Source of the DNA: Prochilodus magdalenae
Taxonomy: Eukaryota > Chordata > Actinopteri > Characiformes > Prochilodontidae
NCBI GenBank assembly: GCA_024036415.1
Contig: JAMWET010006788.1
Coordinates: forward strand, 472,501-536,500
Reading direction: 5' to 3'
DNA length: 64,000 nucleotides
Shown: positions 47,219 through 58,989 of the stretch, piece by piece
Layout of the letters: the number at the start of each line of letters is the position of its first letter
Position numbering within the stretch: the stretch's first letter is position 1
The notes under the pieces: model-generated
Seen by the model: the letters and a program-made list of their open reading frames with translations, nothing else
Databases searched by the model: none
What the model was told of the DNA's origin: nothing
Made by a program: the position numbers and the translations under genes

Positions 47219-47560
47219 CCTGTTACTCTCCATACTTCAGTACATCTGAAGGTACATACTTTAGTACTGTTACTCTCCATACTTCAGTACATCTGAAGGT
47301 ACATACTTTAGTACTGTTACTCTCCATACTTCAGTACATCTGAGGGTACATACTTTAGTACTGTTACTCTCCATACTTCAGTACATCTGAAGGTACATAT
47401 TTTAGTACTGTTACTCTCCATACTTAAGTACATCTGAAGGTACATACTTTAGTACTGTTACTCTCCATACTTAAGTACATCTGAAGGTACATACTTTAGT
47501 ACTGTTACTCTCCATACTTAAGTACATCTGAAGGTACATACTTTAGTACTGTTACTCCAG
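47219..47560. repeat. 47-bp tandem repeat, about 7 units
   Basis: Unit TGTTACTCTCCATACTTCAG + TACATCTGAAGGTACATACTTTAGTAC, nearly identical in every copy. Variants at single bases (TTCAG/TTAAG, GAAGG/GAGGG) distinguish left and right units. Confidence 0.95.
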
Positions 47561-49179
47561 TGAAGGTCTAAAGGGAGGAGCTGCTACTGACACAAGAGGA
47601 GTATTTACCTTGGGGACTCTACTTTAACTCACCTACATGGTTTGTGTACTTCACCACTTCTGAGCTAGTACTAAATGAAAGGGTCCCTATACATTAGATC
47701 AGTACGTCCAAGAACTTGGAAACTGTCCCCGTCCCTTTTAGGGGTAAAACGAGTGACCCGTAACCGCAGACTGTAATATAAAACAGCAGAACAGAACAAA
47801 ACCAAAAAAGAACCACCAGAACTGAAAGTGTCTTTGGGTCATTTATAAATCTCTGACAGGTGAATATGTCTCCACTCTGCCTTCCATTAAACACAAATGG
47901 TACATGGAAAAGATCAGTTACTCCAACTTGAGTCTCTTCAGTCTCCCAGCATCAAGCAGGCTCAGAGGTGAATGGTTAGAGGTTCCTACCTGGACCTCTG
48001 TTTTATCTTATTGAGTCCGCAGGTCAGCACATTACCAGTGACCTCATTTTATTTATAAAAATATTTTACTTGAAAGAAATAATAATAATAATAATAATAT
48101 TTTTTGTATGGTGGCTTCTCAGAAAGCTTAAAGCCCCAACATTGGGGTAAAAACAGAAGAACATTAACATACATACAAGAGAAGAATAATGGACTGGAAA
48201 TCATTAGTAAAAGAGAAATAATAAAATAATAAAATAGACATAAGGAAACAGAGACCAGAGCTTGTAAAAACAAAAAGCATGTAAACAAAAATCATACACA
48301 TATGAAACTAAGTATTTAGCTTTTCAGCTAGCTAGCATTAGCGCTGGACTCTGACAGCTGACACTAGCTACAGTAGCCCTGTTGTCCATCCTAAGTCCTC
48401 ACCAGGAAATGGCAGGAGGTCAGCATTTATAGAGAAGTGCTCAATCATGTAAAGCTGAACCACTTAAATACAGAAGCACGTAGAACAGCATCAGTATTTC
48501 AAGGCTGTTATTTATGAGCACTTTTATCTTCGGTTTACAGTCCCGTACATATGCTTATGATGTCAGTGAGTGTGAAAAATTAATGAGCTGATCTGTTCGC
48601 CAACCAATCAGCACTCAATAGAGGTCATGCTATCACCTTACTACCCTACAGCTGAAACATACTGGTCAGCTTTCTTTGGTTTCATAATTCCAGTTTCAGA
48701 CGTTCCAGCATGAAAGCATCCTGAATAAAGTTCCTGGACACATAACTGGAAACCTGAGATTACGTGTTGTCTCGAGCTCCAGTCACCCTCATTCAGTCAG
48801 GACTTGCTTGAATTGGACTTGGTGCTCTTCTATCTTAAGATCTGGAGCCAGACTCGCCTTAACAGGATCTTAGATGTCCCAAATTACCCTCTCTACTGGG
48901 CCGATTATGCTGGAGTTTACAGACACTCCAAAGTTGATGGAATTTGATAGGATCACTCCCTTAAAGGACCTAGGACACTGCTCCTTCACACATTTACGGT
49001 ATAGCAGCCTGTCGCTGAAGGAGCTACCCAGTGCTGCCAGAGTCTCATGCATGAGGTGGGAGTCATTCTCCAGAATAGATGTCAGCTTGGCTAACATCCT
49101 CCTGTATCCCACCACCTGCAGTGGGTCTTAAACCAAACATTTTGGATTTGACACAGTTTTGAGTCTTTGCAGAGGCTAA

Positions 49180-49650
49180 TGAACACAAGCCTGGCACATC
49201 TGAATGTAAGATATACCTGTTATATACACACACATTCCTCACTGTGGAGTGATGTGGACGGTAGGCTTCCAGACCCTGTCTCATTTTATACATGGATCTA
49301 GGATTAACATCCAGGGCCTGATCACCATAGCCATAGTAGTGCTTTGCTGTCTCACAGTTTCCAAACTGTCTAAACTTGGTCTATTTTTAGCTTGGGCCCT
49401 GAAATGAGTCAGCCAGGTCAAATCATTTCAGAGCTGCACTGCTAATTAATTGCCATATACAAGGAGCGAATGCTGATCATTGCTGCATTGTGCTGTGAAG
49501 GACCGTCAGGAGCTACTACACTGTAGATGAGTGATGGTATTAATTCAAATACTGAAAGCTAAATTCATCTTCATGTACTGGATGCTCAGAAGAAGAGTTT
49601 AATGTGCCGCCCTCTAGTGGAGAGGCAGAACGCCACTAAAACATTCAGTA
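49180..49650. repeat. Duplicated 470-bp block, copy 1
   Basis: Direct duplicate of 51043-51510 with only scattered differences. It contains CTATTTTTAG (49381-49390, exact MEF2 consensus), TGAGTCA (49405-49411, AP-1) and, at the right end, CCGCCCTCTAGTGG (49607-49620), whose reverse complement fits the CTCF core CCASYAGRKGGCRS. Confidence 0.9.
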
Positions 49651-49756
49651 TTAAAATGACAGTCTTCAAAATGTTTTCAACTTTATTTTGCTGGTCATAT
49701 TAAATATCATATTCTATTCCTGCCAGGTTTTGGGTTACTGTCCCAACAACTGTTAC

Positions 49757-49821
49757 ATCTATCCATCTATCCATCCTCTATCCATCCATCCATCCATCCA
49801 TCTATCTATCTGTCTCTGTAC

Positions 49822-49885
<64 letters not shown>

Positions 49886-49953
49886 GACTCTGTAAATCTA
49901 TCTATCCATCCATCCATCCATCCATCTATTTATCTATCTGTCTCTGTACGTCC

Positions 49954-50025
<72 letters not shown>

Positions 50026-50039
50026 GTCTCTGTACATCC

Positions 50040-50107
<68 letters not shown>

Positions 50108-50310
50108 GACTCTGTACATCTATCCATCCATCCATCCATCCATCCATCCATCCATAAATCCATCCATCCATCCATCTATCCATCTATCTGTCTCTGTACA
50201 TCTCTCTGTCTATCTGTCTATCTATCTGTCTATCTGTCTATCTATCTGTCTATCTGTCTGTCTATCTTTCCGTCTGTCCGTTCGTCCGTCCAGCTGTCTG
50301 TCTGTGAAAC
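49757..50310. repeat. Tetranucleotide array (ATCT/ATCC/GTCT)
   Basis: About 550 bp of ATCT blocks alternating with ATCC blocks, with a recurring TCTGTCTCTGTACATC interruption, between the two copies of the 470-bp duplication. The plus-strand open frame (IYLSIYLS repeats) is a by-product. Confidence 0.95.
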
Positions 50311-51042
50311 CTTTACTTTTGAGAGAAGTTGAAAAGCCACTCCGCTGGACTCAAATAAACACGATCGTGTGGTTTCTGAATCTTTACACTCTTAACCTGT
50401 AGGTCCAAGGCAATGAGGAAATATGGTTCTATGAAAAGTCTGTCACTGGATTAGAACCTTTACATTATGTGTAAGTTCCTCAAACATTTAAAAGGTTCTT
50501 CACACTGACACTTCAAATACCAATGGATTCTTAAAGGACACATCCTTTGTGAGGTTCCTTAGGGTGGTTCCTTCTATGGCATTGCTCCAAAGAACCATTT
50601 GTGCATGATGCGCGGCTATCTATTTTGGCATGTGACATTGCAGCGTCTAAAGGGCTGAGATTTACTCTGCACTCTCAGAAAAGACTTCCAGCACGTCTTC
50701 CCTGATTAGCTATATTCGGGACAAAGGCAAAATTGTGTAACCCTTAAAATCCAAGGCACCCTAAGACTCATCAGCCAGTAACCACATAGGCTACAGTGCC
50801 AAAGTCCTTCCTCCTAAATGATAGAAGTGTGTAATAAAGGTTTGGATCTGCTGACGGGTGCTGACCGTTTAAGGGGATGGATTTTGATTGGTTAATGGAC
50901 TGTTTCTTTGGTAACCTTACCTTTGAGTGAACCACACTGCGTGCTGTGGCTGGAATAGTCTTGGCTTTTGGCAGGAGTCCATAAAGTGTCAGTCTTCAGT
51001 CACATAGAGTGTGGTTTGCCTCAGGACATGTAGGCCAATTAA

Positions 51043-51510
51043 AACAAGCCTGGCACATCTGAATGTAAGATATACCTGTTATATACACACACATTCCTCA
51101 CTTTGGAGTGATGTGGACGGTAGGCTTCCAGACCCTGTCTCCTTTTATACATGGATCTAGGATTAACATCCAGGGCCTGATCACCACAGTCATAGTAGTG
51201 CTTTGCTGTCTCACAGTTTCCAAACTGTCTAAACTTGGTCTATTTTTAGCTTGGGCCCTGAAATGAGTCAGCCAGGTCAAATTATTTCAGAGCTGCACTG
51301 CTAATTAAGTGCCATATACAAGGAGCGAATGCTGATCATTGCTGTGATTTAATTGTGCTCTGAAGGACCGTCAGTACCTACTACACTGTAGATGAGTGAT
51401 GGTATTAATTCAAATACTGTACCCTAAATTCATCTTCATGTACTGGATGCCCAGAAGAAGAGTTTAATGTGCCGCCCTCTAGTGGCAGAACAGCACTAAA
51501 ACATACAATA
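51043..51510. repeat. Duplicated 470-bp block, copy 2
   Basis: Same orientation as copy 1, about 1.86 kb away. MEF2 (51240-51249), AP-1 (51264-51270) and CTCF-type (51472-51485) motifs are all preserved. It lies 1.5 kb 3' of csrp1. Confidence 0.9.
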
Positions 51511-51825
51511 TGAAAAATACTGTGCATTTTTACTGAGCCTGTTTTTTTGGGTACCCATAAGCCTTGCCCATCTCGGCTCCTTCATGCTTTTTGATTACAT
51601 CACCGTATAGAAGCAGGATGGGCTACTCATCTAGCTTCCTGATACCGTGCTTAATGGCAGGGAAGAGAAATGGATGATGATTGCACTTATACTCATAATG
51701 CCCTTTCTTCTCTATAGGTATGAGCGCTGGACTGGGGTTGCCAGGTAGTGCACTTTAGCTTTATATATGTCTGTGTCTTAATCTCTCCAGGTGTCAGTAC
51801 TGGCCCTTGTGTGGGCAGTGTCTGA

Positions 51826-52310
51826 GCTTATGGCAAGTTTAGACTCTAACCTTCCTATACTGCCTGGAAAATATAAGCACGGTTGTACGTCTCTCTGGAT
51901 AAGAGCGTCTGCTGAATGCCTTAGATGTAAATGTAAATGATATCCAAAAGTTTGAGTTGCGTTAGTTTGTGATCTGTTGAACTACTGAACTTCATAGTTT
52001 GCAGTGCAATATTAGTAATTCTGTCAATATCAGCCATCCCATAATTTCCCCTCAATTTCCTAACCTTCTTACACTAGCTGGAAAATATTATCCAACAGAA
52101 CACTAAGCACGGTTGATCTCTCTGGACAAGAGCGTCTGCTAAATGCCTTAAATGTAAATGATGTCCACACTTGACTGGTTTCCAGTTAACAATAGCAAAA
52201 GTTTGAGTTGCGTTAGTTTGTGATCTGTTGAACTAATGAACTTCATAGTTTGCAGTGTGATATTAGTAATTCCGTCAATATCAGCCATCCCATAATTTCC
52301 CCTCCAGCTG
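51826..52310. repeat. Tandem duplication carrying a SINE-like tail
   Basis: 51826-52060 and 52062-52310 are related head to tail. Both contain CTCTCTGGA(T/C)AAGAGCGTCTGCT + AATGCCTTA(A/G)ATGTAAATG, a typical fish SINE/LINE tail, and AGTTTGAGTTGCGTTAGTTTGTGATCTGTTGAACTA...TCAGCCATCCCATAATTTCCCCTC. Confidence 0.75.
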
Positions 52311-52967
52311 TGTGCCTCTGACTCCATGTCAGCGTGGCCCTTGCCGAGGCAGTGACAGTCTCTGAGAGATAAACACGCTTTGTTCCCGAATAACACTCGC
52401 CGCTTTTTGATGTCTTGATGATGTCAGAGGTAAACAAACGGCTCATGTCTTTGGATGGGATGTAAGTGTATTGTTTATCTTGTCAGTGGCCGTCATCTTT
52501 AAAATGATCTATCTTCATGATTAGGATTCATTAGGAAACCCTGTGAAACGCAGTGTAATACGACTGTGGTCCATTCAGGTGAGTGGTCTGTGAGAATGTG
52601 CCCTACATTTACATGTACAAGTCAGTATCACGAGTCAGGGCTGCTGAGGTGGAACCAGAAAGCCATGTTTTATTATTTTTTGATCACTTTAATAAATTAG
52701 CTCGTTAACCCATCTTTAATTCCAAAAGGAAATATAAATCCCAGAGTGATATAAAACTATATTAGAACAACCATATCAAGCTAATAAACGCAACTCAGAA
52801 GGTGTTGCCATGCAGCTTCTGGGATTTGGTCCATGCAAAATGCCGGTATAATATAAACTTTTTTTTTTAAAGCACTCCTGTGTGCAAAGTCGTGTGCATT
52901 TAAGGCTTTTAGACTCTTTAGTAAGTGTAGAAGAACAGAGTTTCTATGATCTTCGTGGTCCACTGCT

Positions 52968-53044
52968 CTACTGGGCATGGGCTAGAGCTCCTGCTCCCTG
53001 GCCAAATCCGAAACCCTTTGGCCCAAAGTTCTTAGCATAGCATG
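52968..53044 (-). CDS. csrp1: csrp1 last coding exon 5
   Basis: The acceptor is ccacag. It encodes [20 protein letters not shown] and AHAQ, then TAG at 52970-52968. A minus-strand AATAAA at 52673-52668 is a candidate polyadenylation signal. Confidence 0.95.
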
Positions 53045-56000
53045 CTGTGGATTGAAAGCAGAATGAGCAGAAAGTTATATGATTTAATACATTCACTTCC
53101 CCTAATAGTCTATTAAAGCTCGGCTGAGTTATTAGGGGATGTAATACTAACACAATGCTACCTGTTAAATTAGCATACTTTGTGAATACCCGAGTCACCC
53201 AACAGAGCTCTACATGTATATGGATCAGTGTGTGCATGTGAAGTGGGGTCCTGACCTTTGCAGTAGACGTCTCCATCTTTATCAGCTACAGTGGTGGACT
53301 CCAGGCTCTTCCCGCACTTAGCACACCTGAAGCAGGACTTATGCCATGACTAGAAAGACAAACACACCAAGTACAGACCCTTCAGTACCGAATGCTAGAC
53401 AGTCTTTCACTCACTTCCTCCTTTTTGGGTTTGAAGAAATCTCGACTACAGTGAGACTGAAAGGGGAATTCCAATTTTTGAATAATTCAATCTTTAAGAA
53501 ATTAACAGAGTAATTCAGGGTGGTTTGATGTGAAGCGCTTTACTGTAGAGAAACTCTCTGACTCTGATTTCTTTGTAGTGGTGTTGGTGGGAAACAGGGG
53601 TCTTTGTGTCTACAACGTAACCCCAGGAAAAAAAAAAATCTAGTGTATGTGTGATTTTAGCGAAATACTCCATTTCATTTTAACCAGATTTCAATCTGAA
53701 TTTCGCCAGGGATTTTAAATATTGTCGCTGCAAGTGTCTCCAAAACGTCAACTTTACAGGAGAGGTGAAAACCTTATTTAACTTGAATGTAAGTCAATAG
53801 AACCAGGCTTTTTACCAAGCAGTCTTGGGCCATTTGTGATAAATGGACCAACAGAAATGGCCCAAGGTTCCATTGACTTACATTCAGGTTAAATAAGCTT
53901 TTCCACACAGTGTAAACAGCAGCGGCTGTGATCAAATGATGCATCAAATAAAAAAAAACAAAACGAACAAAAATAGAGATGAAGGTTTTAATTGGACACT
54001 TTTGAAAAGTGGATTTCAGTCAGGACTCTGTAGGTCCCTACCCCTAATCAAGCAAATATCGAGCTGGGCTTTTATTGTTTTGGGGGAGGGTACAGTCCCG
54101 CCCCTTATGCCAAATAAAATTTTTGATTTGTTTGATTTGTTCTGCCACTTTTTGACTGTCCCGTTGAGCCAGGCAGGTCCCTGTGTCCTGCCTCGTGTTG
54201 AACGACCACTATAGTGGTCACATAGTGGTCCATGCAGTTTATGATGGGAACCAGGGGTCATGATGTCTATACAGAGATATTTACTATCCCAAACTACCAG
54301 TGAACCTACACGTGTCTTCTGAGGTCTTCTATAGACTGTTAATAAAAATATTCTCTTTGGTGTTTCGTTTTCCTGTGTGCACCTCTCTGCTGCTGTGTTT
54401 TAGAGGTAGACGTCTGGTTCCTATCACCACCAATGTGAACAATTCCTACCCGCTTCTCTAGAAGGTTCTTTGGAATGGAGCTTTTCACACCACACCACTC
54501 TGAAAGGCTGTGTTTCCGTCCTAACTGTCTGTCTATAAATGCAGTTCCTCTTTAAAATGTTAAGGAATGATGGTAAGTGTGTTATGTTGACATGACAAAT
54601 CGTCTTTAATGAAGTAACTGCGTGAATAAACATGTGGAGGAAACCCATGACTTACATTCCCACCTGCCACCACCTTTTCTGCTGCGTAAACAGCAGTGCC
54701 GCAGCGAGGGCACACATCCGAGCCGCAGAACTTCTGCGCAAACTTGGAGGCGTTGGGGTTGTTGGTAGGGCGATGTGGTACATACCTGCAGGCAAAACTC
54801 ACAATTAATTTAAATCCTTGATGTGGATGGAGTAAAACCATAACAGGGCCAACATACTGGCATGCTTCACCTCCCAACAGTGCTGGGCTAAAGTGTATTG
54901 TTGGGGGCGGGGGAGGAGGGGTGCTAGTGGACCCAGAGCTGACTGGCTGAAAAATGACACATTCCAGACAAAAAGTAGCATCCCATCCATAAACAGTGTC
55001 AGTGCATGTTCTCGGACCTGCGGGTTCCCTGGGTTCCTCCAAAGTCCTTACATTATAGAGGAGGACGGAACAATTCACTGGGTGAAAAATGTATGGGAAG
55101 GCTTATAATGCTTAGCTTGGCATCTGTTTGTGGGCCCCACCCTTTAATAAAACGAGCCAGTCGTCTTGTTGGTGAAGCGGCCACTCCAAGATTATAGAAG
55201 TCAGAAAAAGCCAGGAACCAAACGCTCTGTTTATGTGACATTTGAGCGAAATGCTGAAGCTCTGCTCCTGATCTTAGATATGCACTGTGTTTGAATTGCT
55301 AATGTGACTTTTAGTTTAGAGTTGTTAGGTCTTATATCCAGTGAAGGATATGGAAGCTGGACCTTTACTGAGTTCTGCTGTTCAGATGGAGATTCTGATT
55401 TCCTCTGCCACTTTATGACTGTCTGATGTCCATGCACCCGTAGCCTTCCAGTGGCCATGCTAAACTAATTAGCATCATGCTAGGAGCTTCCCTAATTCAG
55501 CACACGCCATAAACTGCATTAAGTTATTGAGTAATCTCAAACAAGCTCATGTTAATAGTCTATACCTTCCTCCTTTATTATAGATAACACAATGTCATAG
55601 ACCAAAGTTGGGGTCATTTTACAATTCAGTGGAGGATATGTTGTTAGCATGATGCTAATTACTGGGTAGGCTTTCCCTTATTTAGCTACATGGTAGCTCC
55701 TGTACAAAACTACAGAAGCAAACATTAGGCCCTGGGGGTCGACCGATAATCGGCCCAACCAAGAATCGGGGCTGATATTCAGCATTTCTCTGTTTGTCGG
55801 AAATGTTCTACCGACTAGCACTTCTGTAGCCTGTCCCTGTGTCCTGCCTCGTGTTGAACGAACTCAACCAAAGATGGTTTTCAATTTTGAGATGTGGGAA
55901 GGCATAGATGCCAGTTTTGCTTTCACAGCGAGAGGAATTGATACAAACATGTCACATAGATGGCAAAAAGCTCATTGCGAAGTCATGTATCTTACATTTA

Positions 56001-58920
56001 CGGCATTTAGCTGACGCTTTTATCCAGAGCGACTTACACGGTTAATCATATTACAGGTAGGCCAGTGTGGTGTTAGGAGTCTTGCCCAAGGACTCTAAAT
56101 GGTGTAGCACAGCATAGTCACCTAGACCGGAATTTCGAACCCCAGTCTCCCACATGTGGTGTTGGCTCCCTGGCGGGTAGTGGTGTTATTTGTTGAGCAT
56201 CACTCAATCTAGCCGGACTAGCCTGACTCAAGCCCTGCCCGAAACATCACTTTTAACAATAGTCATTTTTTACCATTATTTAACTGTCGCACGTTCACAG
56301 TTCTACATCCCTGACTGTTCCATGTCATTGAGACGGATTTCAGCTATCTGTTTATCTTAAAGATAATTTGGTAACTTGATAAAAATGGTTCATATTTGCG
56401 GTCTATCCTGTCAGCTCAAAGCACTTCGTTCTATACTGTTCTAATATTCAGTTAGTAGTTAGTAGTCAGTAAATGTTAGGACTGCCCTCTAGAAGTCGAC
56501 AAATCGAATCCTCAGTCGGAGACCTTTTAAGTGGTTTGAGACCCTTTAAGTCGACTGACAACAGTGACCTTTTTTTCTCTCGTAAAACAGACTAAAGCTT
56601 ACAAAAATTTAAGGATGTAAAAAGACATTTTAATAATTATTAAAGGGGAATAATAAATATATATGTAAGGTCTAGCTGGGCTGTGACGCATGCGTGATAA
56701 AAAATTAAATCTACGTGGCACTGTGCGCTGGCGGTTCACCGCTGAAGGAAGCTGAAGCTGTGAAGCTGAGAAACACTGGTGGAGCAATGTCTCAGAGAAA
56801 GACTGGAGGAGCTTTAGAAATAAGTGAATCCGAACAAGTTAAACCTAATTCTGCTCCTCATTTAGTCAGACGTCCAACACTGCTTCAAACGAGTCAGCTG
56901 ACTTTAGTTTTAGACATAAAGGCTGTTTGCGTGAAGGAGAAACGGACCGGAGATGTTTGTTTTATTATAATTCTGTTATTTTAGAACCGAAATTACAGAT
57001 ATGTTTATTTATTCTTCTACAGCTAATACTATTTTTATTTAAGGATAAGTACAGTCTACTTAATATGCCTGCTGATATACGAGAGATAATTATTACAGTG
57101 CGAGTAATTAATAATTAAATTTTCAGGTCTACCATTCTTTTTTTATCTAAAAATAATTTAAATATGGACTAATCTGGTTTTATTTAGCAGGTCATTATTT
57201 ATGAGAGATGAAAGACGAAGGGTCCTCCTACTGAAGAAGCTGTTAGAAGTTAAATTAAAAAGACTATAAGCTATAAGTGCTAATGTTTAGCATAACTACG
57301 CGCTGCTGCCCGACGCTGTATCCTGTAACTAAATCAGGCTCCAGTTCAGATCAATCATCATAAGCCCCGCCTCTTTAGTTCAGAAATATGTTCCTGTGAC
57401 TCTGCTGACTTTATAAATGAGGAGGATCAGATCTGAACCGTGTGCAGACTGATTTACTGAGTACTAGATAATGAACATGGAGAAAAAACATGAACGAATA
57501 GTCGAATCGTCGACCAGGATGGACGAATCGGATTCGACTGACAAAATTCTGAGTCCGTTTACTGTTTGTACAGTTTCATACCACAAACCTCAGATTTAAG
57601 GCGCATGACTATCAGCCCCAAATATTGGTTATCAGCATCAGCAGTGATCAGTATCAACCCTCTGTATCCGTTGACCCCTATTAGGTAATTAAGACCGTTC
57701 AGGCTGATCAGCCGCAGGTGGGAACATTTATTTAATGATTTCATTATTTATTTTACTGTAACTTTAAGACGATCCTGAGGCAAACGCATCGGTATGAACG
57801 GATTCTAGCATATTCTTTTCCTTTTCCATTCATCCTTCCATTTAGGCATCTGGTGAAAACCATTCCTCCCGTAGTTTCCAGCCAGGGCGAAGGGCCTCTA
57901 CTTACTCTACTGGTTTAATTCCAAATGCTTCACCGGTGTCCATGCTCAAGGTCCCTGCCCCACCTCCGAAACCGTAGCCTTTTGGTCCGTATTTCCTGCC
58001 ATAGCAGGACTTGCAGTAGATCTCGTCCACGTGTACGGCCACCGTGGTGCTGTCCAAGTTCTTTCTGCAGGCCACTGTGAAGAAACGAGGAGGAAACATT
58101 CCACAGCTGAGTTACAGCCCGCTCAGCCTTTTAAGGTACTTATCTGCTGGTGCTTTTCAGATGCTGTAGATTCACTGTTGAGTCTGCTGTTTACTTTAGT
58201 CAGAATTGCCTAGAACTCCGTAGATCCTGTTTTTCATAATACCATGCCTCATGCTATGTGTGTTTTTTTTTTTTTTGGCTTTTCCCTGCTTTTCCTTTTC
58301 CTGGCTTTCCTTTTCCTAACCATGAATTTTTCCACTCCGCCTAATACGTGGTCTGACTTCACTGCTGTATTTATTACTTATCACTATGGCTGTCCATTTC
58401 AGCAACAGCACACTTCCATCACTGACATATTGGTACTACTTGTTTATACAGGCTCACACGGATGCTCTCATCTCTTGGCTGAAGTGTCAGCCCGGAGCAC
58501 ATGCTGGAGTCCCATATAAGGTAGACCTAGCCACGATGACGTTCATTTACTGACCTCCTAATATGGGCATGCTTGTTAAAGTGGAAGAGATTTAGATGCT
58601 TTCCTTGCATACATGCGAGCTAAAAGAAGGCAAGGCATGCCGTCTGTCACTGAGGATGTCTCGGAGGGCTTCATTCCGCGCTCCTACTGCTGCTCCTGCT
58701 GCTACCGGCAGAGTTTCGGGAATAGATCAGGAGCTAATAAACAAGCAGGCAGCGTCGCCTCTTAAAGAACACCCCTGCCTGGTTATAAAAGCGGAAAGGC
58801 GAGTGACTTACTGCAGAGAAAACAGGACTTGTGGAAATACTTCCCCTCGCACTGCACTTCCTCTGCGAAGTACACAGTCTTCTGGCAGCAGCCGCACCTG
58901 TTTCCCCCTCCGAGTGGCAT
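52968..58920 (-). CDS. csrp1: Cysteine- and glycine-rich LIM protein 1, 5 coding exons
   Basis: Two-LIM adaptor of the actin cytoskeleton and nucleus, binding alpha-actinin and zyxin in muscle (family knowledge). Exons on the minus strand: 58920-58812, 58074-57906, 54785-54656, 53349-53256, 53044-52968. All are GT/AG, phases fit, and 579 nt give 192 aa (human CSRP1 193). LIM1 has zinc ligands C9, C12, H30, C33, C36, C39, C57 and C60 ([37 protein letters not shown]), then the glycine-rich [20 protein letters not shown]2 starts [15 protein letters not shown] and [20 protein letters not shown], then [20 protein letters not shown]. That last block, the length and the tnni1/tnnt2 neighbours favour CSRP1 over CSRP2 and CSRP3. 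Gly before CYAKNF in human CSRP1 is Ala here. Confidence 0.95.
53256..53349 (-). CDS. csrp1: csrp1 coding exon 4
   Basis: 94 nt between tttctag and GTCAGG. It encodes [20 protein letters not shown] and [11 protein letters not shown], the core of LIM2. Confidence 0.95.
53700..53945. repeat. Palindromic dispersed repeat in csrp1 intron
   Basis: ACCTTATTTAACTTGAATGTAAGTCAATAGAACC (53770-53805) pairs with GGTTCCATTGACTTACATTCAGGTTAAATAAGC (53865-53897), and GGACCA/TGGCCCA stretches lie between. It is a MITE-like foldback of the family also at 17.4 and 36.1 kb, between csrp1 exons 3 and 4. Confidence 0.6.
54656..54785 (-). CDS. csrp1: csrp1 coding exon 3
   Basis: 130 nt between cctgcag and GTAAGT. 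It encodes [20 protein letters not shown] and the start of LIM2, [19 protein letters not shown]. Confidence 0.95.
55733..57690. mobile_element. Possible hAT-like element in csrp1 intron
   Basis: The left end GGGGGTCGACCGATAATCGGC and right end ATCCGTTGACCCCT (reverse AGGGGTCAACGGAT) form imperfect terminal inverted repeats. The right-end sequence (GACTATCAGCCCCAAATATTGGTTATCAGC) recurs at 59285-59330. Inside lie the SINE-like repeat at 55990-56215 and a GTCGAC/ATTCGACT-bounded segment (56493-57540) that may be a second, nested element. No transposase was recognised. Confidence 0.4.
55985..56215. repeat. SINE-like dispersed repeat
   Basis: TTTACGGCATTTAGCTGACGC + TTTTATCCAGAGCGACTTAC ... GGTAGGCCAGTGTGGTGTTA ... 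TCTCCCACATGTGGTGTTGGC. It matches the copy at 16125-16370. Confidence 0.7.
57906..58074 (-). CDS. csrp1: csrp1 coding exon 2
   Basis: 169 nt between cttcacag and GTAAGT. It encodes the second LIM1 zinc finger ([20 protein letters not shown]) and the glycine-rich stretch [14 protein letters not shown], ending GIKPV. Confidence 0.95.
58812..58920 (-). CDS. csrp1: csrp1 coding exon 1
   Basis: The acceptor gttcag lies one base before the ATG. The exon encodes [20 protein letters not shown] and the first half of LIM1 to CFLC, then the donor GTAAGT in phase 1. Confidence 0.94.
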
Positions 58921-58989
58921 CCTGAACACAGCACCATTGACCAGCACAACACATACATGCATGCTGTTTAGGACATTAAAGGAACAGTC

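Noticed and set aside
49688..50332. 214-codon IYLS-repeat frame
   Set aside because: Translation of the ATCT/ATCC tetranucleotide array.
52781..52978. Minus-strand 65-codon frame overlapping the csrp1 3' end
   Set aside because: Lies in the 3' untranslated part of csrp1 in another frame.
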